The notes beneath the pieces were generated by a model. That model was not told the origin of the DNA. It made no database searches and was given only the letters and a program-made list of their open reading frames with translations. This document shows positions 25,816 to 34,782 of a stretch of DNA of 64,000 nt, in pieces. The stretch lies in contig NZ_CP095072.1 in assembly GCF_022919115.1 (NCBI RefSeq), forward strand, positions 62,001 through 126,000. The letters are read 5' to 3'. Within the stretch, counting starts at the first letter, position 1, and each line of letters opens with the position of its first letter. The DNA comes from Gracilibacillus caseinilyticus (lineage in GTDB: Bacteria > Bacillota > Bacilli > Bacillales > Amphibacillaceae). The translations under genes were made by a program, and so were the position numbers.

Positions 25816-26152
25816 ACCCATCTTCATGTTTAGCTTGATTACTTCTATGCCTGTACTTATATACTTTTACCTGGATGATACTTGTGCCTATGTTTATGAG
25901 TTCCTTATCCATTATTTGGGTGGTGAAAAAAGGAAAATAAAATATCAATCTATTGTCGCTTCTTCTCCAAATCTGCCAATCGACTGGCTCGTGTTAGAGG
26001 TATATCATAAATATGCGGATACTCTCTCCTTTTCATCCTGCCGTGATATAATTCGGCTCCTCGTGGTTACTTACCTTCATTGTACAGGGATCAGTTGTTT
26101 TTTTCCACAAGAAGGAAATTGACCTTCATGTATAATCTTAAAAATTTTTAAC
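25816..26152. other. Intergenic stretch with no recognised gene
   Basis: Plus-strand reading frames lack a ribosome site and have no recognisable domain. A short minus-strand frame (MKRREYPHIYDIPLTRASRL, about 28 codons near 26045-25960) also lacks support. It may be a decayed gene. Confidence 0.4.
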
Positions 26153-26181
26153 TTGACGTTTGTCGAATTTTAGGGTAAATT
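26153..26181 (+). promoter_or_regulatory. Promoter of the S-box methionine operon
   Basis: TTGACG (26153-26158), 17 bp, TAAATT (26176-26181). It lies about 30 bp before the S-box aptamer, and no other good pair is nearby. Confidence 0.6.
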
Positions 26182-26211
26182 TAATCTTATTAATTTCATA
26201 TTTTACGATAA

Positions 26212-26313
26212 TTCTTATCAAGAGAGGTGGAGGGACTGGCCCTTTGAAGCCTCGGCAACAGCTGTTATTAGCATTGTGCCAATTCCAGAAGCGTTACGCT
26301 TAAAAGATAGGAA
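26212..26313 (+). promoter_or_regulatory. SAM-I (S-box) riboswitch aptamer
   Basis: The conserved order is intact: CTTATCAAGAGAGGTGGAGG, GACTGGCCC, GAAGCCTCGGCAAC, then GTGCCAATTCCAG and AGATAGGAAG. P1 is formed by TTCTTATC with GATAGGAA. It senses S-adenosylmethionine and turns off downstream genes when SAM is plentiful, through the terminator at 26337-26368. Confidence 0.97.
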
Positions 26314-26336
26314 GAGTACTTGAACATTGTTTAATG

Positions 26337-26368
26337 ACCTCTCCTTCTTGAAGGAGAGGTTTTTTATT
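26337..26368 (+). terminator. S-box riboswitch terminator
   Basis: ACCTCTCCTT pairs with AAGGAGAGGT over a 4-nt loop, followed by TTTTTATTT. It lies 23 nt after the aptamer and 16 nt before the ribosome site of the first gene, as expected for the SAM-bound OFF state. Confidence 0.93.
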
Positions 26369-26395
26369 TCGCACAAAACAATTAGGAGGAAATAT

Positions 26396-27499
26396 ATGAT
26401 GACAATTTCTATTCACCCGCCATTTAAGGCAGACCATGTCGGTAGTCTCTTACGACCTGACAACTTACTTCAAGCACGAAAAGATTACAAAGCTGGTAAC
26501 ATCACTGCCCAGCAATTACATGACATCGAAACAAAAGAATTAAAGCGAATCGTCGACAAGCAAATAGAAGTTGGCCTTCAAGCAGTTACGGACGGAGAGT
26601 TCAGAAGAGATTGGTGGCACATAGATTTTCTTGAGCATCTGAACGGGATCGAAGGGTACGTCCCTAATCAAGGGTTCGATTTCGAAGACGAAGAAACAGA
26701 CCCTTACAATGTTCGTAATATCGGTGAAATCTCATTTAATCCAGATCATCCATTTCTGCGAGACTTTAAAACGTTCAATAGTATAGTAGACGGGCGTGCA
26801 GTGGCTAAGCAAACGATCCCGAGTCCGAATCAATTATTATATGTAGGCATGAGAAACCCTGACATTTATCCAGATATCGAAGCGTATGCGGATGATATCG
26901 TGAATGCCTATCGAGATGCACTTGCTGCATTCTATGAAGCTGGCTGCCGCTATATTCAATTAGATGATGTATCGATCGCTGGTTTTGTCACAGAAAATGA
27001 CTTTATTTACGACCATGCTTATTCCATGGATCAATTATTCGATCTGTCACTAAGAATGGTGAATCATGTATTAAATGATAAGCCGGAAGATCTTTATGTC
27101 ACCACTCATTTATGCCGAGGAAACTATCGATCTACGCACGCTTTTTCCGGCGCCTATGATAAAATTGCACCTCGTTTATTTGCCGAGGAAAAAGTCGATG
27201 CCTTTTTCTTAGAATATGATGATGAGCGCTCAGGGACATTTGAACCGTTAAAGTATATTCCGGCTGGTGGACCTAATGTCGTGATCGGTATCTTTACTTC
27301 TAAAAAAGGAGAACTAGAAGATAAAGAAGAGATGAAAGCACGGATTGAGGAAGCAAGTCAATTTGTCCCAAAGTCACAACTGTGTATTAGTCCACAATGT
27401 GGATTCTCATCGACACATCATGGTAATAAATTGACAGAACAACAACAATGGGACAAGCTGAAATACGTGGTAGATATTGCAAAAGAAACGCTGAAATAA
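26396..27499 (+). CDS. Cobalamin-independent methionine synthase C-terminal-like protein (YxjG/YxjH type)
   Basis: A 367-residue soluble protein related to the catalytic C-terminal half of MetE, with FKADHVGSLLRPDNLL near the start, TDGEFRRDWWHIDFLE near 65, YIQLDDVSIAGFV near 190, and zinc-site patterns TTHLCRGNYR (His, Cys) and ISPQCGFSSTHHG (Cys) near 235 and 335. Relatives YxjG and YxjH are S-box controlled in B. subtilis and are thought to methylate homocysteine using a donor other than folate polyglutamate; the true donor is uncertain. ATG 26396 is 6 nt after AGGAGG. First gene of the S-box operon. Confidence 0.9.
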   Translation: MMTISIHPPFKADHVGSLLRPDNLLQARKDYKAGNITAQQLHDIETKELKRIVDKQIEVGLQAVTDGEFRRDWWHIDFLEHLNGIEGYVPNQGFDFEDEETDPYNVRNIGEISFNPDHPFLRDFKTFNSIVDGRAVAKQTIPSPNQLLYVGMRNPDIYPDIEAYADDIVNAYRDALAAFYEAGCRYIQLDDVSIAGFVTENDFIYDHAYSMDQLFDLSLRMVNHVLNDKPEDLYVTTHLCRGNYRSTHAFSGAYDKIAPRLFAEEKVDAFFLEYDDERSGTFEPLKYIPAGGPNVVIGIFTSKKGELEDKEEMKARIEEASQFVPKSQLCISPQCGFSSTHHGNKLTEQQQWDKLKYVVDIAKETLK

Positions 27500-27511
27500 T
27501 GGAGTGATCAC

Positions 27512-28276
27512 ATGTATGCGATGGATTTAACAAATAAAGTAGCCATTGTAACCGGAGGTATTAGCGGAATTGGAAAAGCGATAGTCGATGCATTTTTGGA
27601 TTGTGGTGCTAAAGTGGCGGTAGCCGATATGGCACCACCTGCGATCACAGAGTCTGAACATCTCTTTTACCAGCAGGTTGATGTTTCCAATCAGAAACAA
27701 GTAACAGCCATGGTAGACAATGTCGCAGAGCACTTTGGCAAAATAGATATTCTCGTAAACAATGCTGGCATTTCAACGATGGATTACTTCGTAGATATCA
27801 AAGAACAGGACTGGGACAAAACAATGGATGTCAATGGCAAAGGTGTCTATATGTGCATGCAAACTGTCGCCAGGAAGTTACAACATCAAGGAGAGGGCGG
27901 TAAAATCATCAATATCGCATCGCAGGCTGGAAAAAATGGCTACCGGTTAATGGGCAGCTATGTTGCTTCGAAACATGCAGTCCTTGGCATGACAAAAGTA
28001 GCCGCTATCGAATTGGCAAAGGATCAAATCAATGTCAATGCAGTCTGTCCAGGTATTGTAGAAACAGAAATGAAGAAAAAGGAAAGAGTCATTGGTGGTA
28101 GCTTGCGCGGAGTTAATGCTGCAACGATTCAAGCGGAAGATCATTCGCAAGTACCACTTGGACGAACGGCAGTGCCGGCAGACATCGCAAATGTGGTTGT
28201 TTTTCTCGCATCTAATTACTCTAATTATATGACTGGTCAAGGCATCAACGTGACCGGCGGTATGACGATGAATTAA
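27512..28276 (+). CDS. SDR-family NAD(P)-dependent oxidoreductase in the methionine operon
   Basis: A 254-residue classical short-chain dehydrogenase. Nucleotide loop TGGISGIGKA is at residues 14-23 and NNAG near 87. The catalytic Ser sits in IASQAGKNGYRLMGSYVASK (Ser near 138) with the YxxxK Tyr-Lys. The C-terminus GQGINVTGGMTMN is typical. Gap of 12 nt from the preceding stop with GGAGTGATCAC ribosome site; 29 nt to the next gene. Its position between a methyltransferase and a methionine-type transporter suggests a sulfur-metabolite substrate, but this is inference; similar enzymes act on sugars and polyols. Confidence 0.88.
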   Translation: MYAMDLTNKVAIVTGGISGIGKAIVDAFLDCGAKVAVADMAPPAITESEHLFYQQVDVSNQKQVTAMVDNVAEHFGKIDILVNNAGISTMDYFVDIKEQDWDKTMDVNGKGVYMCMQTVARKLQHQGEGGKIINIASQAGKNGYRLMGSYVASKHAVLGMTKVAAIELAKDQINVNAVCPGIVETEMKKKERVIGGSLRGVNAATIQAEDHSQVPLGRTAVPADIANVVVFLASNYSNYMTGQGINVTGGMTMN

Positions 28277-28305
28277 CATAACTAAAAATGAAGGGGGCAT
28301 ACATC

Positions 28306-29595
28306 ATGTCTAACAAGAAGGGGAATATAACGGCACTTGCCCCGTTATTCATCTTTGTCTTATTATTTATTGGAACTGGCATCATCTCTGGTGATTTTTC
28401 CAACATGCCGTTAAATGTGGCGGTCATTATCGCAAGTGCCATTGCATTAGCGATGAACCGAAAAGAGAAACTAGCTGATAAAATTGATATATTTACGAAA
28501 GGCGCTGGCCACCCGAATATTATGTTGATGGCTGTTATTTTTGTATTAGCAGGCGCCTTCTCCCAAACTGCTAAAGGAATGGGAGCAGTCGATGCTACGG
28601 TTAACCTGGGATTATCCTTAATACCTAGTAATCTATTAATGGTAGGATTGTTTATTGTTGGCTGTTTTATCTCGATTTCGATGGGAACTTCAATGGGAAC
28701 TGTCGCAGCGCTGGCACCGATTGGAATTGGCATTGCGGAACAAACCGGCATCCCTTTGGCCTTAGCAATGGGGACAGTAATTGGCGGTGCGATCTTCGGT
28801 GATAATCTGTCGATGATTTCCGATACAACCATCGCTGCCGTTCGAACACAAAAAACAAAAATGAGCGATAAGTTTAAAGCGAACTTTTGGATCGTGTTAC
28901 CTGGAGCGCTCGTCACTGCTATCATTTTATGGATCGTAACGTCTGGTGAGCAAATCGATGCACTTGGAGATTATTCTTATCAGTTTGTGAAAATACTTCC
29001 GTATCTTACTGTTCTGATTGCTGCAATACTAGGTGTCAATGTATTAATTGTTTTAACAGGCGGGACAATTTTTGCCGGTCTTATCGGTTTATTTGATGGT
29101 TCGTATACGTTGGCTTCTTTCATTCAAGCTGTTTCACAAGGAATCATCAACATGGAGGATATTGCTATTGTTGCGATATTAATCGGTGGTATTATTGCCG
29201 TTATTCAGCATAATGGCGGGATTCAGTGGCTATTACACGCTGTCACAAGTAAGATTAAAACGAAAAAAGGCGCGGAATTTGCCATTGCTGGCCTTGTCAG
29301 TACAACAGATATCGCGACTGCGAATAATACAATCTCGATAATTATTACCGGCCCATTAGCAAAAAATATCGCAGATGAATATCAGATTGACGCTCGTAAG
29401 TCTGCCAGTATTCTCGATATTTTTGCCGGAGGATGGCAAGGTATTGTACCTTACGGTGGACAAATGCTAGCAGCTTCAGGACTAGCAGCTATTTCGCCAG
29501 TAAGTATTATACCGTATTCTTTCTATCCGATTGCTTTACTGATTTTTGGGATAATAGCAATTTTAATAGGTTTTCCACGATTTAAACAAAAATAG
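28306..29595 (+). CDS. NhaC-family transporter, MetT-like, probable methionine uptake
   Basis: A 429-residue protein with 11-12 helices of the NhaC/ion-transporter superfamily. Motifs include [20 protein letters not shown] near 130 and [20 protein letters not shown] near 165, the usual NhaC signature. S-box-regulated NhaC paralogues have been proposed as methionine transporters (MetT), and here it lies in an S-box operon between an SDR and luxS. Substrate inferred from context; Na+/H+ exchange is the alternative. ATG 28306 follows GAAGGGGG. Confidence 0.82.
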   Translation: MSNKKGNITALAPLFIFVLLFIGTGIISGDFSNMPLNVAVIIASAIALAMNRKEKLADKIDIFTKGAGHPNIMLMAVIFVLAGAFSQTAKGMGAVDATVNLGLSLIPSNLLMVGLFIVGCFISISMGTSMGTVAALAPIGIGIAEQTGIPLALAMGTVIGGAIFGDNLSMISDTTIAAVRTQKTKMSDKFKANFWIVLPGALVTAIILWIVTSGEQIDALGDYSYQFVKILPYLTVLIAAILGVNVLIVLTGGTIFAGLIGLFDGSYTLASFIQAVSQGIINMEDIAIVAILIGGIIAVIQHNGGIQWLLHAVTSKIKTKKGAEFAIAGLVSTTDIATANNTISIIITGPLAKNIADEYQIDARKSASILDIFAGGWQGIVPYGGQMLAASGLAAISPVSIIPYSFYPIALLIFGIIAILIGFPRFKQK

Positions 29596-29606
29596 GAGTG
29601 ATAAAC

Positions 29607-30074
29607 ATGGTCAAGAAAATGAACGTAGAAAGTTTTAATCTAGATCACACAAAAGTAGCAGCACCATATATCCGCTTAGCAGGTACAACAGAAGGCGCAA
29701 ATGGCGATATCATCCACAAATATGATGTACGTTTAAAACAACCGAATCAAGCGCACATGGAAATGCCCGCTCTCCATTCATTGGAACATTTAATGGCCGA
29801 AAACATTCGTAATCATCATGATACTGTCGTAGATTTTGGCCCAATGGGTTGTCAAACCGGCTTTTATTTAACGGTTATTAATCACGACAACTATGATGAA
29901 GTGTTAGATGCAGTAGAAGCATCATTAAAAGATGTGCTAGCAGCAACAGAAGTACCTGCATGTAACGAAGTACAGTGCGGGTGGGCTTCCAGTCACAGCC
30001 TCGAAGGCGCCCAAACATTAGCACAGGAACTGCTGGACAAACGGGCAGAATGGAAAAATGTATTTGCTGATTAA
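29607..30074 (+). CDS. luxS: S-ribosylhomocysteine lyase LuxS
   Basis: A 155-residue enzyme that splits S-ribosylhomocysteine into homocysteine and the AI-2 precursor DPD. The iron/zinc ligands are in HSLEHL (His57, His61) and [10 protein letters not shown] (Cys124); the catalytic Cys82 is in [11 protein letters not shown]. All conserved residues are present. ATG 29607 follows AGGAGTG; the GTG nine bases earlier lies in that site. Last gene of the S-box operon, so AI-2 production is tied to methionine need. No mtn/pfs gene is in the window. Confidence 0.97.
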   Translation: MVKKMNVESFNLDHTKVAAPYIRLAGTTEGANGDIIHKYDVRLKQPNQAHMEMPALHSLEHLMAENIRNHHDTVVDFGPMGCQTGFYLTVINHDNYDEVLDAVEASLKDVLAATEVPACNEVQCGWASSHSLEGAQTLAQELLDKRAEWKNVFAD

Positions 30075-30107
30075 TCTGCTTTTTATAGAAATCTTATAAT
30101 ACGCGAG

Positions 30108-30145
30108 AAAGAGACACCTTTTATGATAAAAGTGTCTCTTTTGGT
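30108..30145 (+). terminator. Terminator of the S-box operon
   Basis: AAAGAGACAC (30108-30117) pairs with GTGTCTCTTT (30132-30141) around an AT-rich inner stem, then TTGG. Strong hairpin and symmetrical tails allow termination from both sides. Confidence 0.8.
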
Positions 30146-30148
30146 TGA

Positions 30149-31534
30149 GGGAGTGTAATATAAACGGGCTTGTCAAGAAAAGTGTGTAAGTCATTCCAAA
30201 TACTTTAATACACGATCCTTGAGGTGGTCATGAATTAATAACTGGTTCATCACCATGGCCCATTGCTGAATATGGCCACCTTCCCATTTATTTTCAAGTT
30301 CTTTTGTTCGTAAATATAAGACTTTTAATAGGGCATTCTCGTGTGGGAATGCTCCTTTTTGGGTAACTTTACGATAGCTGGAGTGAACACTTTCTACGGC
30401 ATTTGTTGTATACATGATTTTGCGAATCGCACTACCGTAATCAAAAAGCTGTTCCACATGAGAAAAATGACGTTTCCACACATCAATGGCTCCAGGATAA
30501 GAAGACCATTGTTGTTGAAAGGTTTCAAAGGCGCTGCGACAAGCTTTTAGACTAGATGCTCCATATACTTTTCGTAAAGCAGCTGTGAAAGGTTTATAGT
30601 CTTTACTTGGTACATATTTAAGTGAATTTCGAATAAGGTGAACGATACAACGTTGGACTGTTAATGCCGGGAATATGGCACGAGCACCTTCTTCTAAGCC
30701 ACTCACGCCATCGATAGATAGAAAGAAAATATCTTCTACCCCTCTTGTTTTAATCTCATCAAAGATTTGCATCCATTTATGCTTACTTTCGGTTTCATTA
30801 AGCCATAAGCCAAGTATCTCCTTTTTGCCTTCCATGGTGTAGCCTAACATCGTATAAACCGCATATTTCTTCGTTTCATAGTCATTGCGAATAGTGGCAT
30901 AAAGGCAGTCTACAAAAACAAAAGGATAACACGGTTGTAAGGGTCTGGTTTGCCATTCTTCTAATTCTGTTAACACGTGATCCGTAATGTTAGACACCAT
31001 TTCATGAGACACAGAAAACCCGTAAATATCTTCAATAGTCGAAGAGATATCTCTTTGAGACATACCACGGGCGTACATGGAAATTACTTTGTTTTCAATA
31101 GCTGAGACATCTCGTTGGCGTTTGGGAATGACTTGTGGTTCGAAGGAGCCGTCACGATCTCTTGGCACTTCTAGTTCCACTTCTCCAGTTGATGTTTTGA
31201 CCGTTTTCTTTCCGTATCCATTACGTCGGTTTTCCGTATTTTTTTGGCCCTTTTCATTGGAGGAGTATCCTAGGTGATGGTCCATTTCGTCTTTTAGCAT
31301 CGTCTCAAACATTGGTCCGAAAATGTCTTTTAATGCATTTTGCATGTCTTCTACTGTTTCAGGTTGATACTGTTCGATAATCTTGTTCGCTAAATCTACG
31401 GAGTTAGGATCTCTTTTTGGTTTCCCCATTTCAAACACTCCTTTAGCTTTATACTTTTATTCTAACAAATAAAAAAACTGTGTGAGTAAGAAACCGTACG
31501 CATTTCTTACTTACACAGTTTATATTACACTCCC
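30149..31534. mobile_element. IS256-family insertion sequence, 1386 bp
   Basis: The element is bounded by perfect 17-bp inverted repeats GGGAGTGTAATATAAAC at 30149-30165 and 31518-31534. A single transposase gene fills the inside, and a second partial similarity of the ends (AGTGTGTAAGTC left, TGTGTAAGTAAG right) extends the TIRs. Flanks TTGGTTGA and ACTGCTTC do not match, so the usual 8-9 bp target duplication is missing. The right end abuts a 52-bp tandem array. Confidence 0.92.
30191..31438 (-). CDS. IS256-family transposase, apparently intact
   Basis: A 415-residue mutator-type DDE transposase. The N-terminal third is a DNA-binding region with the family words DALKDIFGPMFETML and RNGYGKKTVKTSTGEVELEVPRDR (the second word split as RNGYGKK and VELEVPRDR). 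The catalytic core has PFVFVDCLYATIR (first Asp), FLSIDGVSGLEEG (second Asp) and RKVTQKGAFPHENALLKVLY (Glu). There is no internal stop, so the element may still be active. Start ATG 31438 follows AGGAGTGTTTGAA. Confidence 0.93.
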   Translation of the reverse strand: MFEMGKPKRDPNSVDLANKIIEQYQPETVEDMQNALKDIFGPMFETMLKDEMDHHLGYSSNEKGQKNTENRRNGYGKKTVKTSTGEVELEVPRDRDGSFEPQVIPKRQRDVSAIENKVISMYARGMSQRDISSTIEDIYGFSVSHEMVSNITDHVLTELEEWQTRPLQPCYPFVFVDCLYATIRNDYETKKYAVYTMLGYTMEGKKEILGLWLNETESKHKWMQIFDEIKTRGVEDIFFLSIDGVSGLEEGARAIFPALTVQRCIVHLIRNSLKYVPSKDYKPFTAALRKVYGASSLKACRSAFETFQQQWSSYPGAIDVWKRHFSHVEQLFDYGSAIRKIMYTTNAVESVHSSYRKVTQKGAFPHENALLKVLYLRTKELENKWEGGHIQQWAMVMNQLLIHDHLKDRVLKYLE

Positions 31535-31583
31535 ACTGCTTCCATTTGAAGTTCCGTCATCTTCATGCATTTAACACTTCCGG

Positions 31584-31902
31584 TAGCTATTCTCCGCCTG
31601 AAGTTTCAGCATTTTCGAACGTTTTAACCTCTAAATTAGTTCCTTCCGTTTGAACCTCCTGCATCTTCAGACGCTTTAGCCTCTCGATTAGTTCCTTCCG
31701 TTTGAACCTCCTGTATCTTCAGACGCTTTAGCCTCTCGATTAGTTCCTTCCGCTTGAACTTCTTGCATCTTCAGACGCTTTAGCCTCTCGATTAGTTCCT
31801 TCCGCTTGAACTTCTTGCATCTTCAGACGCTTTAGCCTCTTGATTAGTTCCTTTCGCTTGAACTTCTTGCATCTTCAGACGCTTTAGCCTCTTGATTAGT
31901 TC
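31584..31902. repeat. 52-bp tandem repeat array next to the IS
   Basis: Five near-identical 52-bp units start at 31636, 31688, 31740, 31792 and 31844 (unit opens TTAGTTCCTTCCG, has TTGAAC and CATCTTCAGACGC, ends TTTAGCCTCTCGA). One diverged unit occupies 31584-31635, a fragment of another lies at 31541-31583 against the IS end, and a 7-bp stub follows at 31896. As 52 is not a multiple of 3, it cannot encode a simple peptide repeat. Variation CTCGA to CTTGA at the distal units suggests stepwise duplication. Confidence 0.88.
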
Positions 31903-32015
31903 ATCTGTGCTGAGCATCGCTTTTATGAAATAAACCAGATAATTTAGCTGATTATTTTGGGATACCAATCAATATACTACCTCATGTCTTATTTGTAGGG
32001 TCTAAACATTATCTC

Positions 32016-32095
32016 TGGCCAACCGATAGACTCCCACGGTGCAGTACGAGCTGAAGATCCACTTTGTGAAGTGCCTTTCTTCACTAATGACTTTA
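32016..32095. repeat. Fragment D of the MITE-like family
   Basis: GGCCAACC, GACTCCCACGG, GAGCTGAAGATCCACTTTGT and GAAG match the interior of copies A and C in reverse orientation. Neither terminal repeat is present. The sequence 32096-32200 holds nothing else recognised. Confidence 0.55.
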
Positions 32096-32202
32096 ATTAT
32101 ATACTGTCTATGCGTGATCAAAAGCTCAGCATTTCCCTCATCTTTATGCTCATGTCGAAGTTTTACGTATATCTAGTTTTTCGCTACACAGACTTCTAAT
32201 GT

Positions 32203-32246
32203 AAAACTAAAAGTGGCACTCTGCAGGTTTCTGCATGAGTACCACT
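32203..32246 (-). terminator. Terminator of the permease-Rieske operon
   Basis: On the minus strand AGTGGTACTCATGCAG pairs with CTGCAGAGTGCCACT with small bulges and a 4-nt loop, followed by TTTAGTTTT. It starts 15 nt after the Rieske gene stop. Confidence 0.8.
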
Positions 32247-32260
32247 CCATCCTATTTCTA

Positions 32261-33274
32261 CTAAGCTTTTTTCTTCTGTTTACTCCGTTTTTCCGGATCG
32301 ATTGGCATTGTTCCATTTTCAACACCTAATTCATCCAGCCAGCGACGATATGCGATCGTAAGCGCGTCTGATTTTAAGTGCATTTCCATTTGCAGATCGA
32401 GTGGAAGTAATTCTGGTTTCTGACTTTCGACAACGTCTAAGTCTTGATAGAAAATGACATCCTGGAAATCGCGGAATGGCTGGTCCGGCGCATCTAAATC
32501 ATAGTTTCTTGTTAACAGCATAAACACCTGACATTTTTCATGGTCTAACTGATTAACCGCCGTAAGAATCGTAAACTCTTCGTCAGAACCTTCCGTTGTT
32601 TTCGTAAATCTGGCAACAATCGGATTTAATACTTCATAGACATAATCGGTATAGCCACCTTTGGAGCGTCCATCCGAATTCGGCTGATAGACAGGAATTT
32701 TGCTTGTAATCAAACGACCATCGATAAAGTCTACATCATAATCGACTACTTCCGCATGGTCAGCATCACCCAGCATGCCTTCATGGACAAACATTAAGTG
32801 GGATACATCAAGAAAGTTTTCAATAATTCTTGGAGCATTGGCTTTTACATCATAGGGACCGCAAATAATCGTGCGATATCCTTTCTGCTCCCCTTCAGGA
32901 TATTTAATAAATGGAGCTGGATCATCACCAAGATTAACCCAGATCAGACCTAAATAGTCCTCACAATGATACACAGTTGCTCTTGCTTTTTTCGGAATCG
33001 GTCTCTCACATGGAAGCGCCGGAATCTTTGTACATGTACCATGATCATTATACTCCCAGGCATGGTAAGCACATACTAACTTTCCATCGACGACTTTGCC
33101 TAATGATAGTGCAGCTCCTCGGTGAATACACAAATCCTTGAAAGCATGGACGCCTTTTTCATTACGAAAAACAACAACTCGCTCACCAAGCACATGTACT
33201 TGTTTCGGATCATCTTGTAATTCTGCTGCCGTACAAACCGGGTGCCATTCATTCCATAGCTTATCTTGTTGCAT
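32261..33274 (-). CDS. Rieske non-haem iron oxygenase, alpha-subunit type, in a purine locus
   Basis: A 337-residue oxygenase subunit. The Rieske 2Fe-2S ligands are Cys49, His51 (CIHRG) and Cys68, His71 (CAYHAWEY), spaced CxH-16-CxxH. The mononuclear iron motif is NFLDVSHLMFVHEG with Asp156, His159 and His164. Such enzymes hydroxylate or demethylate aromatic or heterocyclic rings with a separate reductase, which is not in the window. Its ATG overlaps the end of the nucleobase permease gene by 14 bp, so both are under the guanine-type riboswitch. A purine or N-methylpurine substrate is therefore likely, but this is inference; vanillate-type demethylases are close relatives. Confidence 0.88.
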   Translation of the reverse strand: MQQDKLWNEWHPVCTAAELQDDPKQVHVLGERVVVFRNEKGVHAFKDLCIHRGAALSLGKVVDGKLVCAYHAWEYNDHGTCTKIPALPCERPIPKKARATVYHCEDYLGLIWVNLGDDPAPFIKYPEGEQKGYRTIICGPYDVKANAPRIIENFLDVSHLMFVHEGMLGDADHAEVVDYDVDFIDGRLITSKIPVYQPNSDGRSKGGYTDYVYEVLNPIVARFTKTTEGSDEEFTILTAVNQLDHEKCQVFMLLTRNYDLDAPDQPFRDFQDVIFYQDLDVVESQKPELLPLDLQMEMHLKSDALTIAYRRWLDELGVENGTMPIDPEKRSKQKKKA

Positions 33275-34628
33275 AGGTCATATCCTCCCCTTTATCATCT
33301 GCCGTTTTGTCATCACTTTTTGCTGGTAAAATTAAATTAAGAATTAAGGCTCCAATTGCTCCGACTGCTGTGCCTGAAGCAACGAAATACGTCACAATCT
33401 GTGGTAATGTGTTCATGGCATCTGCAGGTAATAAAACGGCAAACAATGCAAGCAAGATTGGTGCACCAATTACGATCATGTTGCGTTCAGTAAACGGTGC
33501 TTTCTTAATAACTTTAAATCCGTTCATCATAATAACCACACATAAGATTGCAAAAACGCCGTTAATAACAACTTCTGGAATACTTGCGATTACGTTCATT
33601 AATTTCGGCATCATCCCTAAAATTAATAGAATGACTCCACCCGCTAGTATTGGTTTACGACTTTTCACACCAGTAATCGCAATGATTCCTGCATTGGAAG
33701 AATAACCAGTGACTGGTGTACCACCAAAGAACGAGCCGATAAAACAACCTAACCCTTCACCAAATGCGCCACCATTCAAACGTTTATCATCCAGCTTTTC
33801 TTCCGTTACTTCTCCGACTGTAAACCACGTTCCGGTCGTTTCAATGACAATAATGAGATAAATAGCAAGCATAATTAAAATAGCATTAATATCAAATGTT
33901 GGTACGCCAAAAGCAAAAATACTTGGCAATGCAAACCATGACGCTTCACCAACTGCAGAAAAATCTACTAAATCAAAGAATGATGCCACAATCGTTCCAA
34001 TACCCAAAGCTAATATAACCGAAGCTACTTTAACGAATTTAAATGATGTTACCTTTTCTCCAAGATACATACAAATGATGAGTACTGTTGCTGTAACAAA
34101 GGCAATCAGAATATTTTGATTAAAAGTTCCCTCACCGCCGTAAATAGAATTAATCGCACTCGGCATAAGCGAAATACCAACTACTACAATAACGGTTCCC
34201 GCTACGATCGGCGGAATAATTCTTTTCACAACTTTACTGAAAAGCTTTAACGGCTTTCCGATCAGCGCAATTAACAATGCGCCAGGGATTAAACTTCCAA
34301 TCATTGCTCCAACTCCTGAAGTCGTGCCAATAGCTGCCAATGCACTTAGCGGGACAAAGGATGGTCCCTGCATAACTGGAAGCTTCATCGCAAATCCAGC
34401 TTGAATCAAGGTTGCCAGTCCACATGCAATAAAGGTCATTTGAATTAATAAGGCACTATCAGTTACGGAAAAAGATAATAATCCAGCCAAAATAATTGGA
34501 GGTATAAATAAGTCCATTGCTAGTACATGCTGTAACCCGATAAATAATGATTTCCCAATCGAAACATTCTCTTTCTCTATCTGTTCTGTTTTCACTTCTG
34601 TTTCTAACTTTCTAGCTGTGTTCTCCAT
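33261..34628 (-). CDS. Nucleobase:cation symporter-2 family purine permease
   Basis: A 455-residue NCS2 (xanthine/uracil permease) protein with 12-14 helices. It shows GLQHVLAMDLFIPPIILAG near 32, QGPSFVPLSALAAIG near 85 and the NCS2 signature GFGEGLGCFIGSFFGGTPVTGYSSN-like region near 285 (NGGAFGEGLGCFIGSF, then GTPVTGYSSNAGIIAITGV). ATG 34628 has GGGGGAG 6 nt upstream; the open frame upstream to 34961 runs through the riboswitch and is not coding. First gene of a riboswitch-controlled operon with the Rieske oxygenase. Guanine, xanthine or a related purine is the probable cargo. Confidence 0.9.
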   Translation of the reverse strand: MENTARKLETEVKTEQIEKENVSIGKSLFIGLQHVLAMDLFIPPIILAGLLSFSVTDSALLIQMTFIACGLATLIQAGFAMKLPVMQGPSFVPLSALAAIGTTSGVGAMIGSLIPGALLIALIGKPLKLFSKVVKRIIPPIVAGTVIVVVGISLMPSAINSIYGGEGTFNQNILIAFVTATVLIICMYLGEKVTSFKFVKVASVILALGIGTIVASFFDLVDFSAVGEASWFALPSIFAFGVPTFDINAILIMLAIYLIIVIETTGTWFTVGEVTEEKLDDKRLNGGAFGEGLGCFIGSFFGGTPVTGYSSNAGIIAITGVKSRKPILAGGVILLILGMMPKLMNVIASIPEVVINGVFAILCVVIMMNGFKVIKKAPFTERNMIVIGAPILLALFAVLLPADAMNTLPQIVTYFVASGTAVGAIGALILNLILPAKSDDKTADDKGEDMTYATR

Positions 34629-34674
34629 GTTGCGCTCCCCCCCAATTTTGCTATCATTATTTTTCATATAATTA

Positions 34675-34725
34675 AAAAAGCTCGAAACACCTAATACACT
34701 ATGGTAAAGTAGGTGATTCGAGCTT
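34675..34725 (-). terminator. Purine riboswitch expression-platform terminator
   Basis: On the minus strand AAGCTCGAA-CACCTA pairs with TAGGTG-TTCGAGCTT (15 bp with one mismatch) and is followed by TTTTT. Its loop carries ACCATAG, complementary to the 3' P1 strand CTATGG of the aptamer. Confidence 0.88.
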
Positions 34726-34782
34726 AAGAAGATCGAAATATGAAAAACATCTACAAAATAAGTAAATGCTTTTCTTTCCTTT

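Noticed and set aside
25826..26122. 98-codon plus-strand frame between repeat C and the S-box
   Set aside because: No ribosome site, unusual residue composition, no domain; probably chance or a relic.
28245..28925. 226-codon open frame antisense to the MetT-like gene
   Set aside because: No ribosome site or recognisable domain; the plus-strand frame is a clear NhaC-family protein, and antisense frames of hydrophobic genes are often open by chance.
31077..31902. Tandem array considered as CRISPR
   Set aside because: Units are contiguous 52-bp repeats without unique spacers, and no cas gene is present.
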